Counted from the first letter of the stretch, positions 45,601 to 54,387 are shown. The stretch: 64,000 nt of DNA from UBA4874 sp002399435 (GCA_036823195.1 DAISGI010000009.1:1-64000); one strand, 5' to 3'. A program made the numbers and translations. Notes: generated from the letters alone by a model not told the origin.

Positions 45601-45666
45601 AACATCGAAATGCAGCGAAAACAAGTGGAGTATGGCGTGGAAGATGTGCAGAATCCGAAAGAATAA
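42655..45666 (+). CDS. Giant secreted solute-binding protein with two N-terminal beta-sandwich-like modules (cassette 2)
   Basis: The protein has 1003 residues from a TTG at 42655, with AAGGGGA upstream. A TTG seven codons earlier is possible. The signal peptide spans about 17-37. Two repeated modules follow at about 75-255 and 265-440, each with a GLYEI/ALYKL strand, an I(D)-PF motif and a (K)GKH(T/R)(L/I) strand. A helical region spans about 440-560. The binding domain (about 600-1000) has SGNAPDVALG and TSRHINNAWTRVV, the same landmarks as the cassette 1 protein at 2198-5230. The shared TTG start, the near-equal length and the same position before a permease pair show that they are paralogues. 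The ligand is unknown. Confidence 0.85.
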   Translation: MKTAGRKGNQSAGIRTTVLLLLIFCIMGWNFSGIPAENRKAIAAGGNAGTDEGVSEKNTAGEAKAPVSAEDSYAAVSGEYKDPLEYHLSRKDRIVLKAANAFSDSGNPVFKKDQNGRDSVSVYTDGKTGAVSWDFEVNREGLYEIGFEYLTDAEEGLQVQREIWIDHKLPFTESGNIAFPRKWYEASRVTKDINGDEVNPLLKQKNEWFTIKATDVDGYTSEPFRYYLEKGKHTLTLASVSGKLSIGDISLIPAEDYPKYQEVLKEYKEKGFSEYKGKNVVLQGEDADYRSEQILRREYNSDPATQPYQKGRVVLNTIGGDNWRNANQKIEWDFYAPESALYKLNLKVFQNHGEGLNVYRQIAIDGVVPFEEVKEYPLSYSDKWQSVTISDEKGKPYLFYLSEGKHRISLENKLGNSGYVAREIYSINDNMSALLRNITKVTGSDPDPNFQYELDQKVPKLMDTMADIRDRYRHLVDYLIKISGKTPTLANSLNTAADQLAYLIRKPEKIPKKLRELTTTQSSLSTYAFQIQEQPATIDFLQFAAPGKEIKLRQSTLWERSAGTMVNFVSSFYKDYDSVLYSRNGAAASVDQGKVQKPVVLDVWVARTKEMGEIIQRLANEDFSTKTGIAVKVNILPAGSVGAVGSVSPLMLSIISGNAPDVALGSDQSTPVELAIRDATVDLSKFRDFDEIQKRFLPEALSPLKYRGGIYALPETMDFSMMFYRKDILDEIGIDVPQTWDDLYYTALPILKQNALDFYMPSDYSPFLYQNGGEYYNKDRSALALDSDAAYKAFLQWTENYTIYDIPKTVDVYNHFRIGDVPLVIGGYGDFIKLTYAAPDIYGKWGVTNIPGTLQQDGTINRSNSGGISTMCMFTDSDKKEEAWKFMKWWSSAETQERFSMEVEAVIGLEARWNSANTEAFLSLPWPKEDIPVFREAWDWYRGVPNALGGYYTSRHINNAWTRVVMDGMNPRVSLEKAIKAVNIEMQRKQVEYGVEDVQNPKE

Positions 45667-45712
45667 CGGGTAACGGGTCGATCGATGAAAATGCGAGAAG
45701 AATGGGAAGGAT

Positions 45713-46681
45713 TTGACGAATACAATGAATACACCGGGTGCAACGGGCAGGACAGGCACGGTTCCGGGCAGGGTTCCGAAAATTAGGCACGGCTTTTTCA
45801 ATACATTCCGAAAAGATACGGCGGAAGGATATCTTATGGCCGCTCCGTTTGTCATCTTGTTTATCGTATTTGTTGTCGTACCTGTCATATGGAGCCTGGT
45901 TCTGAGCTTAACAAGTTACAATATTATTCAGCCCATGAAATTCATTGGACTTGAAAACTTTAAGGAACTGTTTACCAATGACGACTTATTTATCAAGGCG
46001 GTGAAAAACACTTTCAGCTATGCTGTGGTCGCCGGTCCTCTGGGATTCATAGCATCTTTTCTGTTTGCCTGGATCATCAACCAGCTGAAGTTTCGCAACA
46101 GCTTTGCCCTGGCCTTTTATGCACCGTCCCTGACAAGCGGGCTGGCCATGTCGGTGGTTTGGCTGTATCTGTTTTCCAGCGACCGGTATGGACTGATCAA
46201 TGATATCCTGATCCAGCTGGGATTTCTAAGTGAGCCGGTCCAATGGACAAAGGATCCCAAGTACATCATGAAGCTGATTATTTTCATATCGCTGTGGACC
46301 AGTATGGGCACCGGCTTTCTGACCAATCTTGCCGGGCTCAACAATATCCCGAAGGACATGTATGAAGCCGGAAAAATCGATGGGATCCGAAACAAATTTC
46401 AGGAACTATGGTATATTACCCTGCCTTCCGTCAAGCCTCAGCTTTTGTTCAACTCCATTATGGCCATGGTGGGAGCTTTGGGGGTCTTTGACATTACAGT
46501 AGGAATTGCGGGATTTCCAAGCCCGGATTATGCGGCTCATACCATGGTGGGTCATATGTATGACTATGCCTTTCTCCGGTTTGAACTGGGCTATGCATCT
46601 GCCATATCTTTTCTGCTGTTTGTGCTGAACTTTGGATTGGGCCGCATCCTGATGAAGATCTTCTCATCAAAGGATGAATAG
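45713..46681 (+). CDS. Sugar ABC transporter permease, MalF/UgpA type (cassette 2, pair A)
   Basis: This protein has up to 322 residues. The annotated start is TTG with a too-close GGGAAGGA. The ATG at 45725 is the alternative. The first span begins near residue 42, and SLTSYN follows it. The loop is YEAGKIDGIRNKFQELW at about 216-234, with Gly in place of the second Ala of the EAA motif. FYAPSLTSGLAMSVVWLY is almost the same as in 5267-6217, which confirms the pairing. It is followed by the MalG-type partner with overlapping frames. Confidence 0.92.
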   Translation: MTNTMNTPGATGRTGTVPGRVPKIRHGFFNTFRKDTAEGYLMAAPFVILFIVFVVVPVIWSLVLSLTSYNIIQPMKFIGLENFKELFTNDDLFIKAVKNTFSYAVVAGPLGFIASFLFAWIINQLKFRNSFALAFYAPSLTSGLAMSVVWLYLFSSDRYGLINDILIQLGFLSEPVQWTKDPKYIMKLIIFISLWTSMGTGFLTNLAGLNNIPKDMYEAGKIDGIRNKFQELWYITLPSVKPQLLFNSIMAMVGALGVFDITVGIAGFPSPDYAAHTMVGHMYDYAFLRFELGYASAISFLLFVLNFGLGRILMKIFSSKDE

Positions 46682-46703
46682 GAAAAGGGAGGAACATATA
46701 TAT

Positions 46704-47567
46704 ATGCGGAAACGTAAACGGAAATATTTCAGGAGGGTCACTCCGGGGCTGGTGCTTCTGTATATCGTAATGATCTTACTGGCAGTCTTTATGGCGCTTC
46801 CCTTGATTTATCTGGTTGTCACTGCATTTAAACCGTTGGATGAGCTGCTGCTGTTTCCACCCCGGTTTTTTGTCAAAAAGCCCACACTGCAGAACTTCAG
46901 CAGCTTGCTGGGGACTTTGGACAGCAAGGTGGTGCCTTTTACCCGATATTTGTTCAACAGTGTTGTTACAACGGTATGCAGCGTTGCAGGGACGGTATTG
47001 GTCTGTTCCATGGGGGCTTATTCTGCTCAAAAGCTTCATCTGCGGGGCATGAAGGCGTTTTCCAGGATTGTGGTCTATGCTCTGATGTATTCCGCTCCGG
47101 CGTCTCAGATCCCGATCTATCTGATTGTGAGCAAAGCCGGAATGCTGGACAATTATCTGTCCCTTATCATACCGAAATTTGCAATCCCTATGTATTTCTT
47201 TCTATATCAGCAATTTGTTTCACAGATCCCCGATGAGTTACTGGACAGCGCCAAATTGGATGGCTGCGGTACGTTTGCCACTTTTCGGAGAATCGTGCTG
47301 CCCCTGACAAAATCGGCGACTTCCACGATCATCGTGTTCTCCTTTATCGCAAACTGGAATGACAGTTTCGGGCCGATGATCTATATCACCAGTCAGGCAA
47401 AGAAAACGCTTCCCATTGTGCTGCGGAGCATAGCTGACGGAGGGATTGCCAGGATGGGAGCGGCTGCTGCTGCAACGTTCCTTACGACCGCGCCGGTGAT
47501 ACTGATCTATGTGTTTATGCAGTCCAGGGTATTGCAAACGATGGAATATTCAGGCATCAAAGGATAA
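46704..47567 (+). CDS. Carbohydrate ABC transporter permease, MalG type (cassette 2, pair A)
   Basis: The protein has 287 residues from the ATG at 46704, with GGGAGGA ten bases upstream. An ATG ten codons earlier overlaps the previous gene. It has a highly basic N-terminus, six spans, and TAFKPLDELLLFPP as in the cassette 1 counterpart. The EAA loop is altered to LDSAKLDGCGTFATF at about 179-195, so the first and second positions differ from the consensus. It ends MEYSGIKG. The gene is 13 bp upstream of the NHL/TPR/Yip1 fusion. Confidence 0.92.
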   Translation: MRKRKRKYFRRVTPGLVLLYIVMILLAVFMALPLIYLVVTAFKPLDELLLFPPRFFVKKPTLQNFSSLLGTLDSKVVPFTRYLFNSVVTTVCSVAGTVLVCSMGAYSAQKLHLRGMKAFSRIVVYALMYSAPASQIPIYLIVSKAGMLDNYLSLIIPKFAIPMYFFLYQQFVSQIPDELLDSAKLDGCGTFATFRRIVLPLTKSATSTIIVFSFIANWNDSFGPMIYITSQAKKTLPIVLRSIADGGIARMGAAAAATFLTTAPVILIYVFMQSRVLQTMEYSGIKG

Positions 47568-47580
47568 GGTGGTATCGTTT

Positions 47581-49680
47581 ATGAAAAAATCCAAATTTTT
47601 AAAGGGATTCGTTACGGTCTTTCTTTCCGTATTTATCATTTGTCAAATAAATGCACCCTGTTATGCATATAACGAAGCGGACTATGTGTTTGATCCCAAT
47701 GTCGGGCTTTCGTATATTCCTGTTACCTATAATGCGGTCCGGGCGCAGGGCTATTTTGGCAATCAGGTGGCGCAGCTCAATAAACCGGAGGATATCTTTA
47801 TTGATCAGAAGGATCATATCTATATTGTGGACAGTGGAAACAACCGGATTGTCACGATGGACGAAAACATGGAACATGTCCGGGCTTTGAGCAATTTCGA
47901 CGGGGAAACGCTGAATAATCCACAGGGAATCTATGTATACGATAACGGGAATATGCTCATTGCAGATACCGATAACGGAAGAATCCTGAAGGTGTCCCCG
48001 GAGGGAAAGCTGCTAAAGACGTTTGTCAAACCGGAATCGGATTTATATGACAGTTCCTATGCCTTTCGGCCCACCAAGGTTTGCATCAATTCGATTGATC
48101 AGATCTTTATATTGAATAAGGATGATTATCATGGCCTGACGATTATTGATGAAGAAAATACGTTCCGGGGATATATGGCCTCCACCAAACTACAGTATAG
48201 CGCTGTGGATCATGCCATTCAGACTTTTGCATCCGAATCCCAGAAAAAAAAGATTGCAAAACGGATCCCTCCTACAAACTCCAACTTTCTGATCGATCAG
48301 AAGAATGCAATCTATACCACCACGATACATACGGATCAAGGGCAGCTAAAGAAGTTTTCCACAATCGGAAAGAACACATATCCATACGGGGGAAGATTTG
48401 GGGACCGATATATTGATTATGTCCTTCTTCACTATGGAAAGAAAAATACGGATCCGGAATTTGTCGATCTTTGTGTGGATTCGGACGGCATCATCAATAT
48501 GGTGGACAACATATCCGGAAGAATCTATCAATATGACGGCAATGGAAATAACCTGATGGTCTTTGGAGGAACGGGAAACTGGTCCGGTAAGTTTCTAAGC
48601 GCCTCCAGCATCGCCATCAACAGCAAAGGAAATATTTTTGTCCTGGACAGTACGCAGAACCTTGTTCATATGATGAAGCCCACGGAGTTTACTTTATTGA
48701 TCCATAAAGCACTGAAAAACTATGAAGACGGCAAGTATGACAAGGCAGTGGAATACTGGCGGCAGGTCATGGATATCAGTCCGAATTATCCTATGGCCCA
48801 CAAGGGGATGGGAGACTCGTATCTCCGAAATGGAGAGTACCGGAAGGCAATGCAGGAGTATCGAATCTCGTTTTATCTGCCGGGATATTCCGAAGCGTTT
48901 GATGCACAGCTCCTGCTCACTGTCAGGGAACATTTTGCATTTGTTCTGTTTGGCATCCTGGCAATTGCAATCCTGATCATGCTGCTCTTCAAATATTTCC
49001 ACAGAGCTTACAAGCGATCCTTTGAGAAGCCGGTTCGAAGCAGGTGGTTCCGAAGAGGGAGCCGCTTCCGGATCCTGCTCGGTTCTGTATTTGATCCCAT
49101 GGAAGGATTTCGGACCATCCGGGAGCAAAGATCCGAGTTTGATGTGACCCTGCCGCTGATCCTGTATGGGCTGGTCCTGGTCTCCAGAGTTGCTTCGATT
49201 TACCTGACTCATTTCCCGTTTCAGAAGGATTTTTACAACCGGAACATCGGCATGGAATTGCTCAACCTGGTGATTCCATTATTGACCTGGGTAACCTGTA
49301 ATTATTTGGTCACCACGATACGAAGCGGAGAGGTTCGAATCAGCGAAGTGTTCAGTGCATCCGCGTATTCCATGATCCCCTATATTCTGATCACGGTTCC
49401 GCTGGCGCTGTTCTCCAACGTATTGTCCCTTTCCAGTCTTTCTCTGTATAACGGCATCAACAATATCATGTGGATATGGATCTTTATCCTGTTCTTTGTC
49501 AATGTGATGTCCATGAACTCCTATAGCTTTACGGAAACGGTAAAGGTCGCTCTTATTACTCTTCTGAGCATCGTGTTTATCTGGATCATTCTGGGGCTGC
49601 TGTTTATGCTGGGAGAGGAACTGGTTGATTTCCTAAAGGATGTGTGGGGCAGCTATCGGATGTATTTTCAGATGAATTGA
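47581..49680 (+). CDS. Fusion of NHL-repeat/TPR protein with Yip1-like membrane domain (cassette 2)
   Basis: The protein has 699 residues from the ATG at 47581. A signal peptide spans about 1-27. NHL propeller repeats follow (about 55-375), with PEDIFID, IYIVDSGNNRIV and MLIADTDNGRI. A TPR unit (KALKNYEDGKYDKAVEYW, then AHKGMGDSYLRNGEY) spans about 378-440. A membrane span lies at about 450-472, followed by a very basic loop. A Yip1-like domain with several spans runs from about 495 to 699 (RVASIYLTHFPF). The front two thirds match 7132-8535 and the rest matches 8557-9180 of cassette 1, where they are two genes. The fusion is good evidence that the two parts form one complex. Function remains unknown. 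Confidence 0.88.
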   Translation: MKKSKFLKGFVTVFLSVFIICQINAPCYAYNEADYVFDPNVGLSYIPVTYNAVRAQGYFGNQVAQLNKPEDIFIDQKDHIYIVDSGNNRIVTMDENMEHVRALSNFDGETLNNPQGIYVYDNGNMLIADTDNGRILKVSPEGKLLKTFVKPESDLYDSSYAFRPTKVCINSIDQIFILNKDDYHGLTIIDEENTFRGYMASTKLQYSAVDHAIQTFASESQKKKIAKRIPPTNSNFLIDQKNAIYTTTIHTDQGQLKKFSTIGKNTYPYGGRFGDRYIDYVLLHYGKKNTDPEFVDLCVDSDGIINMVDNISGRIYQYDGNGNNLMVFGGTGNWSGKFLSASSIAINSKGNIFVLDSTQNLVHMMKPTEFTLLIHKALKNYEDGKYDKAVEYWRQVMDISPNYPMAHKGMGDSYLRNGEYRKAMQEYRISFYLPGYSEAFDAQLLLTVREHFAFVLFGILAIAILIMLLFKYFHRAYKRSFEKPVRSRWFRRGSRFRILLGSVFDPMEGFRTIREQRSEFDVTLPLILYGLVLVSRVASIYLTHFPFQKDFYNRNIGMELLNLVIPLLTWVTCNYLVTTIRSGEVRISEVFSASAYSMIPYILITVPLALFSNVLSLSSLSLYNGINNIMWIWIFILFFVNVMSMNSYSFTETVKVALITLLSIVFIWIILGLLFMLGEELVDFLKDVWGSYRMYFQMN

Positions 49681-49715
49681 GAATGCGGAACAGGAGAATA
49701 ACAAGGAGGCAAAGC

Positions 49716-52313
49716 ATGAATAGGAAAAGATTGAGTACGATGGTACTTGCAGTTCTGTTGTTTTTCGGATGCTTCGGTCTGTCTCATCCGGGAAAAGTGT
49801 TTGCCCTGGGAAATGAGATGGAAGGGCAGGAACAGCAGAAAAGGGAAGGGTATGAACTGGTTGCGGAAAATGATTTTCTCATCCTTTACGCCAGGGAGGA
49901 AACCGGCGTTGTCGATGTAGTGGACAAAGAAACGGGATATGTGTGGAGCTCGTCTGTGGATCCTGCAAAGTACACGCCGGAAGGGAAAACACCGGACGCA
50001 TATTTCCAGGAAACCTATAATTCGCTGTTTGGATTGTCCTATACGGATCTGAGCATGAATACCACTGATATCATTACCGCTCCCATAAACACTCTGAAAC
50101 CGGAGATTGGGATGAAGAAAATAAAAAACGGCGTAAGGATTTCCTATCATCTTCCGGAAGAGAATATTTCCCTGGCTGTGGACATTTCCATAGATGGGAA
50201 GTCCCTGATGGTCTCTGTTCCATCAAAACAGATCAAGGAAGGGGAAGGGACAAAGAAAAAGCTGGATGGCTATGTCAAAACCATCCGGGAATTTATTGCC
50301 CATGCAGAAAAAACCGTCGATGAGGCGGATAAACTAAAGCTCAGTGAAAATAAAACGACGATTGCCAATGCCAGAAAAATCATCGCCAAGCTCAAGGAAT
50401 ATTTTAAGGATGTGAAGAGTGCGGTAGGCATCCAATATATAGCGGAGAATGCGAGTGGCGTCATACGGAGTCATGCAAATGCCCAATCGCTCGACGACTG
50501 TGTCTATGGTGGGCAGAAAGATGAAAAAGGCTTTTTCAATAAGATCAGGGAATCGGACAAGGTTTCAAAGAAGGAGAAGGACCGCTTTGCAAAGATGCGG
50601 GATGACCTGGAGAAGGAAGAAGATTATGCCGTTTACTGCCTTGGGCTGATGAAGTCCATCAAATACGGCGGGATGATACAAATCCAGCTGCTTCCCAATT
50701 TCGGCGCCTCTTCGGACGATGAAAAAGGCTATGTTTTCTTTCCCAACGGATCGGGTGCCATCGCTTACAACAAGCCGGACCATGGCAATGTAACCGGGCA
50801 TTATGAACAGGATATATATTCCGACAGGGGTGTGGATGTCCGGTGGGAATTCAACAGGGATCTGGCCGGGCTGAAACGGGCCATGCTGCCGGTTTACGGT
50901 TCAAAAAAGGAAAATGACGCTTTTCTTGCCATAATTGAAAAAGGGGACGAGGAAGCGTCTGTGTCCTTCTATCCCAGCGGAAATACCATCAATCTGAATC
51001 GGATCAATGCAAATTTCACTTACCGGAATACGGTGGAGATCAGCTCCTCCAGTGTCTATTCCTCCAAAACCGCCAAGGTTTATGAAAAAGAGAAGAACAA
51101 CTTTGATGCGAAAGTCCGGTTTCAATTCCTGAACGGGGAGCAGGCAAACTACAGCGGCATGGCCAACGCATACCGGTCTTATCTTCAGAAAAGATCCCTT
51201 CTGAACAAAAGCGACCGGCTTCAGAAAGGAAAAATGCCCATAGGACTGGAATTTGTCGGTGGTGTGGAAAAACCGGTTCTGTTCTTTAACCGGTTCATCC
51301 CTTTCTCAACATTCGGGCAGGTACAGGATATTATGGGGAAACTGAAAACGGCTGGTGTGGAAAACATGATGATCGGAATGGATAGCTGGACCGATCCGAT
51401 TAAAAGGCCTACCCGGTTCCGACCGGCAGCCGGCCTTGGTGGGGGACAAGGGCTGAAGGATCTGGAAGAAGCAGCAAAACGGCAGAAGGATGCCTTGTTT
51501 CTGGCGGAGGATTATGTTTATTCCGATTCGTCCGACCGCAGGGTAAACAAGAAAAAACTGGCAAAGGATACGAATCAGAGAATTTTTGAGTTCGGTACCC
51601 ATTCCGATAAACTGTTTTCGCCATTGGTAGTGAAGGAAAGTTTATTGAAGCAATCCCTGCCGGCTCACAAAAAATATGGGAATCCCGGTATGATGGTTTC
51701 CACGATTCCAAATCTCATGTATTATGATTACAATGAGAAATACCGATCCACCCGGGCCGGGACGGTGAAAACGTGGATGGATAGCTATGAGCAGGCAGCC
51801 GGTCAGATTGAGCTTGCCAGTATGGGGGGCAATCTGTATGTGCTGAAAAACAGTTCCTGGCTTCTGGATATTCCCATCGGTTCCACAGACTATGTTTTTG
51901 CCGACCGATCCGTGCCGTTTTATCAGATGGTGGTTCATGGATCCATTCCCTATACGGCAAAACCTTTCAACACGTTCTTTGATAAGGAACTGGAAAAATT
52001 GAAAGCGATCGAATACGGGTGCGTCCCATTTTATTTGCTGACAGTGGAGGAAACTGCGAAGTATGCAGATATTTATGATGGGTTCACCACTCCTTACCAA
52101 TTTACAAAGGAGGAGATCATTGATACCTATCGGGAGTTTGATGAGAATTTCTCCGCGTTTGCCGATGCCTATATGGTATCCCATGAATATCTGTCGGACG
52201 ACGTTGCAGTGGTAAAATACAGCAACAACAAGACGATCTATATCAACTATTCCGGAAAAGAGGTAAAGGAAGATGATGTTGTGGTTCCGGCAAAAGGATA
52301 TGCCATACATTAA
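49716..52313 (+). CDS. DUF5696-like secreted protein with coiled-coil insertion (cassette 2)
   Basis: The protein has 865 residues from the ATG at 49716, with AAGGAGG upstream. The signal peptide ends near residue 30. The order of landmarks follows the cassette 1 protein: FLILYAREETGVVDV, LSYTDLS, LLPNFGA, FFPNGSGAI, YSGMANAYRSYL, PIGLEFVGG, YYDYN, VPFYQMVVHGSIPYTAKP. Between about residues 180 and 320 it has an extra Lys/Glu-rich helical, coiled-coil-like block that the 726-residue paralogue lacks. The second half reads as a TIM-barrel. Glycosidase activity is a guess. The gene ends 51 bp before permease pair B. Confidence 0.78.
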   Translation: MNRKRLSTMVLAVLLFFGCFGLSHPGKVFALGNEMEGQEQQKREGYELVAENDFLILYAREETGVVDVVDKETGYVWSSSVDPAKYTPEGKTPDAYFQETYNSLFGLSYTDLSMNTTDIITAPINTLKPEIGMKKIKNGVRISYHLPEENISLAVDISIDGKSLMVSVPSKQIKEGEGTKKKLDGYVKTIREFIAHAEKTVDEADKLKLSENKTTIANARKIIAKLKEYFKDVKSAVGIQYIAENASGVIRSHANAQSLDDCVYGGQKDEKGFFNKIRESDKVSKKEKDRFAKMRDDLEKEEDYAVYCLGLMKSIKYGGMIQIQLLPNFGASSDDEKGYVFFPNGSGAIAYNKPDHGNVTGHYEQDIYSDRGVDVRWEFNRDLAGLKRAMLPVYGSKKENDAFLAIIEKGDEEASVSFYPSGNTINLNRINANFTYRNTVEISSSSVYSSKTAKVYEKEKNNFDAKVRFQFLNGEQANYSGMANAYRSYLQKRSLLNKSDRLQKGKMPIGLEFVGGVEKPVLFFNRFIPFSTFGQVQDIMGKLKTAGVENMMIGMDSWTDPIKRPTRFRPAAGLGGGQGLKDLEEAAKRQKDALFLAEDYVYSDSSDRRVNKKKLAKDTNQRIFEFGTHSDKLFSPLVVKESLLKQSLPAHKKYGNPGMMVSTIPNLMYYDYNEKYRSTRAGTVKTWMDSYEQAAGQIELASMGGNLYVLKNSSWLLDIPIGSTDYVFADRSVPFYQMVVHGSIPYTAKPFNTFFDKELEKLKAIEYGCVPFYLLTVEETAKYADIYDGFTTPYQFTKEEIIDTYREFDENFSAFADAYMVSHEYLSDDVAVVKYSNNKTIYINYSGKEVKEDDVVVPAKGYAIH

Positions 52314-52364
52314 AACCGGCCTGCCGGCGCGGGCAGGTACTTGGACAGGGAGCGGGTTTACAAT

Positions 52365-53261
52365 ATGAAGATAAAAAAGTCGAAGCTGACATCAAAGGAA
52401 AACAAATGGGGATATTTTTTCACGGCTCCGTGGATGCTGGGGTTTTTGGCCTTCTTCACCTATCCGTTGGTGTATTCGCTGATTCTTTCCTTCAGTAAGG
52501 TCAAGGATATCGTTTCTTATTCCCTGGACTTTGCAGGATGGACGAATTATGCCAACGCATTTTTCCAGGATACGGATTTTATTCCTCTGCTTCTGGACAC
52601 GCTGAAGGAGGTATTGATTAAAACACCTATCGTCGTTGTATTTTCCCTTTTTATTGCCATCTTGCTGAATCGGAAATTGAAGTTCAAGGGATTGTTCCGG
52701 GTGGCGTTTTTCCTGCCTGTTTTACTGGGTACCGGTGTTGTTATGGATACCATCACAGGGAACATTGCAAAGACGGCTTCTGAGCTTGCTGAAGAAGCGT
52801 ACGAATCAATGGCGACTTCTGAAGAAGTGATCAGTCTCTCCGGGACACTGGTGGCAATCTTCGGATACCGCATCGCCTATTTCATGAGTAACCTGCTGAC
52901 GCTTACAAAGGATATCTTCTGGATGTCCGGAATCCAGATCATTATCTTTCTCGGGGCCCTGCAGACCATACCGGAATCCTATTACGAGGCAGCTTACTGC
53001 GACGGTGCCATGGAGTGGGAAAAGTTCTGGAAAATCACTCTGCCCCTGGTTACTCCGACCATACTGCTGAATACGGTATTTACGATAATCGATTTCTCCA
53101 CCAATGCCGGAAATAAGGTGATAAAGTATACTCTGGATACCACATTCAAAGACTTTAATCTTGCTTACGGCAGCGCTTTGGGATGGATTTACTTTGTAAT
53201 ATCCGGAGTCATTGCCATCCTCGCTTTCATAATCCTAAGGCGTTTTACCAATTATGATTAG
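52365..53261 (+). CDS. Sugar ABC transporter permease (cassette 2, pair B)
   Basis: The protein has 298 residues from the ATG at 52365. A TTG eight codons earlier is weaker. It has six spans. A long extracytoplasmic insertion lies near 130-180 (MDTITGNIAKTASELAEEAY and onward), at the place where the cassette 1 counterpart also has one. The EAA loop YEAAYCDGAMEWEKFW lies at about 206-224 with the Cys-Asp-Gly variant. It is followed by a hairpin and then the MalG-type partner. Confidence 0.92.
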   Translation: MKIKKSKLTSKENKWGYFFTAPWMLGFLAFFTYPLVYSLILSFSKVKDIVSYSLDFAGWTNYANAFFQDTDFIPLLLDTLKEVLIKTPIVVVFSLFIAILLNRKLKFKGLFRVAFFLPVLLGTGVVMDTITGNIAKTASELAEEAYESMATSEEVISLSGTLVAIFGYRIAYFMSNLLTLTKDIFWMSGIQIIIFLGALQTIPESYYEAAYCDGAMEWEKFWKITLPLVTPTILLNTVFTIIDFSTNAGNKVIKYTLDTTFKDFNLAYGSALGWIYFVISGVIAILAFIILRRFTNYD

Positions 53262-53272
53262 AAGACGGGACT

Positions 53273-53317
53273 CTGCAACAAAGGTCGCGGTATGAGTTCG
53301 TTGTGCAGCAGCCTTTT
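53273..53317 (+). promoter_or_regulatory. Attenuator-like hairpin between the two pair B permease genes
   Basis: CTGCAACAA (53273-53281) pairs with TTGTGCAG (53301-53308), with one bulged base. A T5 tract follows at 53313-53317. Lying inside the operon, it may act as a partial terminator. Confidence 0.5.
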
Positions 53318-53358
53318 TGCGGTGAAATCGAATAGGAAAAGAGGTCTGGAATCTATTG

Positions 53359-54294
53359 ATGAATCCAACAATAAGTGAAAATAGAAAAAAGCAGAGTAAA
53401 AGTTCCTTCCGCATGGATCATTTCCGGAAAGTATCCGGCAAACTTCTGATCAATCTTGTTATCTATGTATTGTTGATGGAGTTGGTTTTTGTTTTTCTGT
53501 ATCCGCTGATCTATCTGATCTTCAATTCGCTCAAGTATGACTTTGAGTTGATTGATGCCAGCAAGGTGTGGGTGCTCACCAAGGTAAATACTGAGAACTA
53601 CAGTAAAGTATTCCAAAATATGGATTACTTCCATGCTCTTTTCAATACACTTACGGTGGTACTGGTCAGTACGGTGGGACATGTTCTTTCCTGCGGCCTG
53701 GCAGGTTACGGCTTCGCACGGTTTTCGTTCCGTGGCAAGGGGATCATGTTTGGAATTGCCATGCTGAGTTTGATCATTCCGCCGCAGGTGCTGATTATGC
53801 CTCTCTATATCCAGTATTCCAAACTCAACTGGATGGGAACGTTCCTGCCGATTCTGATTCCCTGTTTTTTTGGCTTTGGGTTAAAGGGAGGGCTGCATAT
53901 CTTTCTGTTCCGGCAGTTTTTCAAAACCCTGCCGAAGTCCTACGAAGAGGCTGCAAAAATTGAGGGCTGCTCCATGCCGCGGATTTTTTTCAGCATTATG
54001 CTTCCCATTGCAAAGACCACAATCCTGGTGGTATCGATTTTATCCGTCGTATGGCATTGGAATGATGCATTTGAGCCGGATACCTATTTGTCCAACTATA
54101 ACAGGATGCTGGTGCAGAGGATATCCGGGGTGGCCCAGTATGGGGTAAAAGTCACCACTGCGCTGGGAAATGAGATTAATCTGGACGCCATGGCGGCATG
54201 TGTGTTGGCGATGCTGCCTTTGATGGTCATCTATTTTGTGTTCCAGAAGCAGTTTATGCAGGGAGTGGAAAACAGCGGGCTGGCAAATTTCTAA
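53359..54294 (+). CDS. Carbohydrate ABC transporter permease, MalG type (cassette 2, pair B)
   Basis: The protein has 311 residues from the ATG at 53359, with a weak AGAGG upstream. A basic N-terminus of about 30 residues precedes the first span. The EAA loop EEAAKIEGCSMPRIFF at about 195-213 has Glu in place of the usual Asp. FFGFGLKGGLHIFLFRQFF is nearly the same as in 12257-13267. It ends KQFMQGVENSGLANF. It is the last gene of cassette 2. No AraC-type regulator follows, unlike cassette 1. Confidence 0.92.
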   Translation: MNPTISENRKKQSKSSFRMDHFRKVSGKLLINLVIYVLLMELVFVFLYPLIYLIFNSLKYDFELIDASKVWVLTKVNTENYSKVFQNMDYFHALFNTLTVVLVSTVGHVLSCGLAGYGFARFSFRGKGIMFGIAMLSLIIPPQVLIMPLYIQYSKLNWMGTFLPILIPCFFGFGLKGGLHIFLFRQFFKTLPKSYEEAAKIEGCSMPRIFFSIMLPIAKTTILVVSILSVVWHWNDAFEPDTYLSNYNRMLVQRISGVAQYGVKVTTALGNEINLDAMAACVLAMLPLMVIYFVFQKQFMQGVENSGLANF

Positions 54295-54387
54295 AAAGAG
54301 CCGGAACTGCGAAGCCCTGACGTTTTTCAAAGATATGACAGGAATTCCTCCGATAAAATCAAAAAGAAATATGCCTGATCAAGAGAT

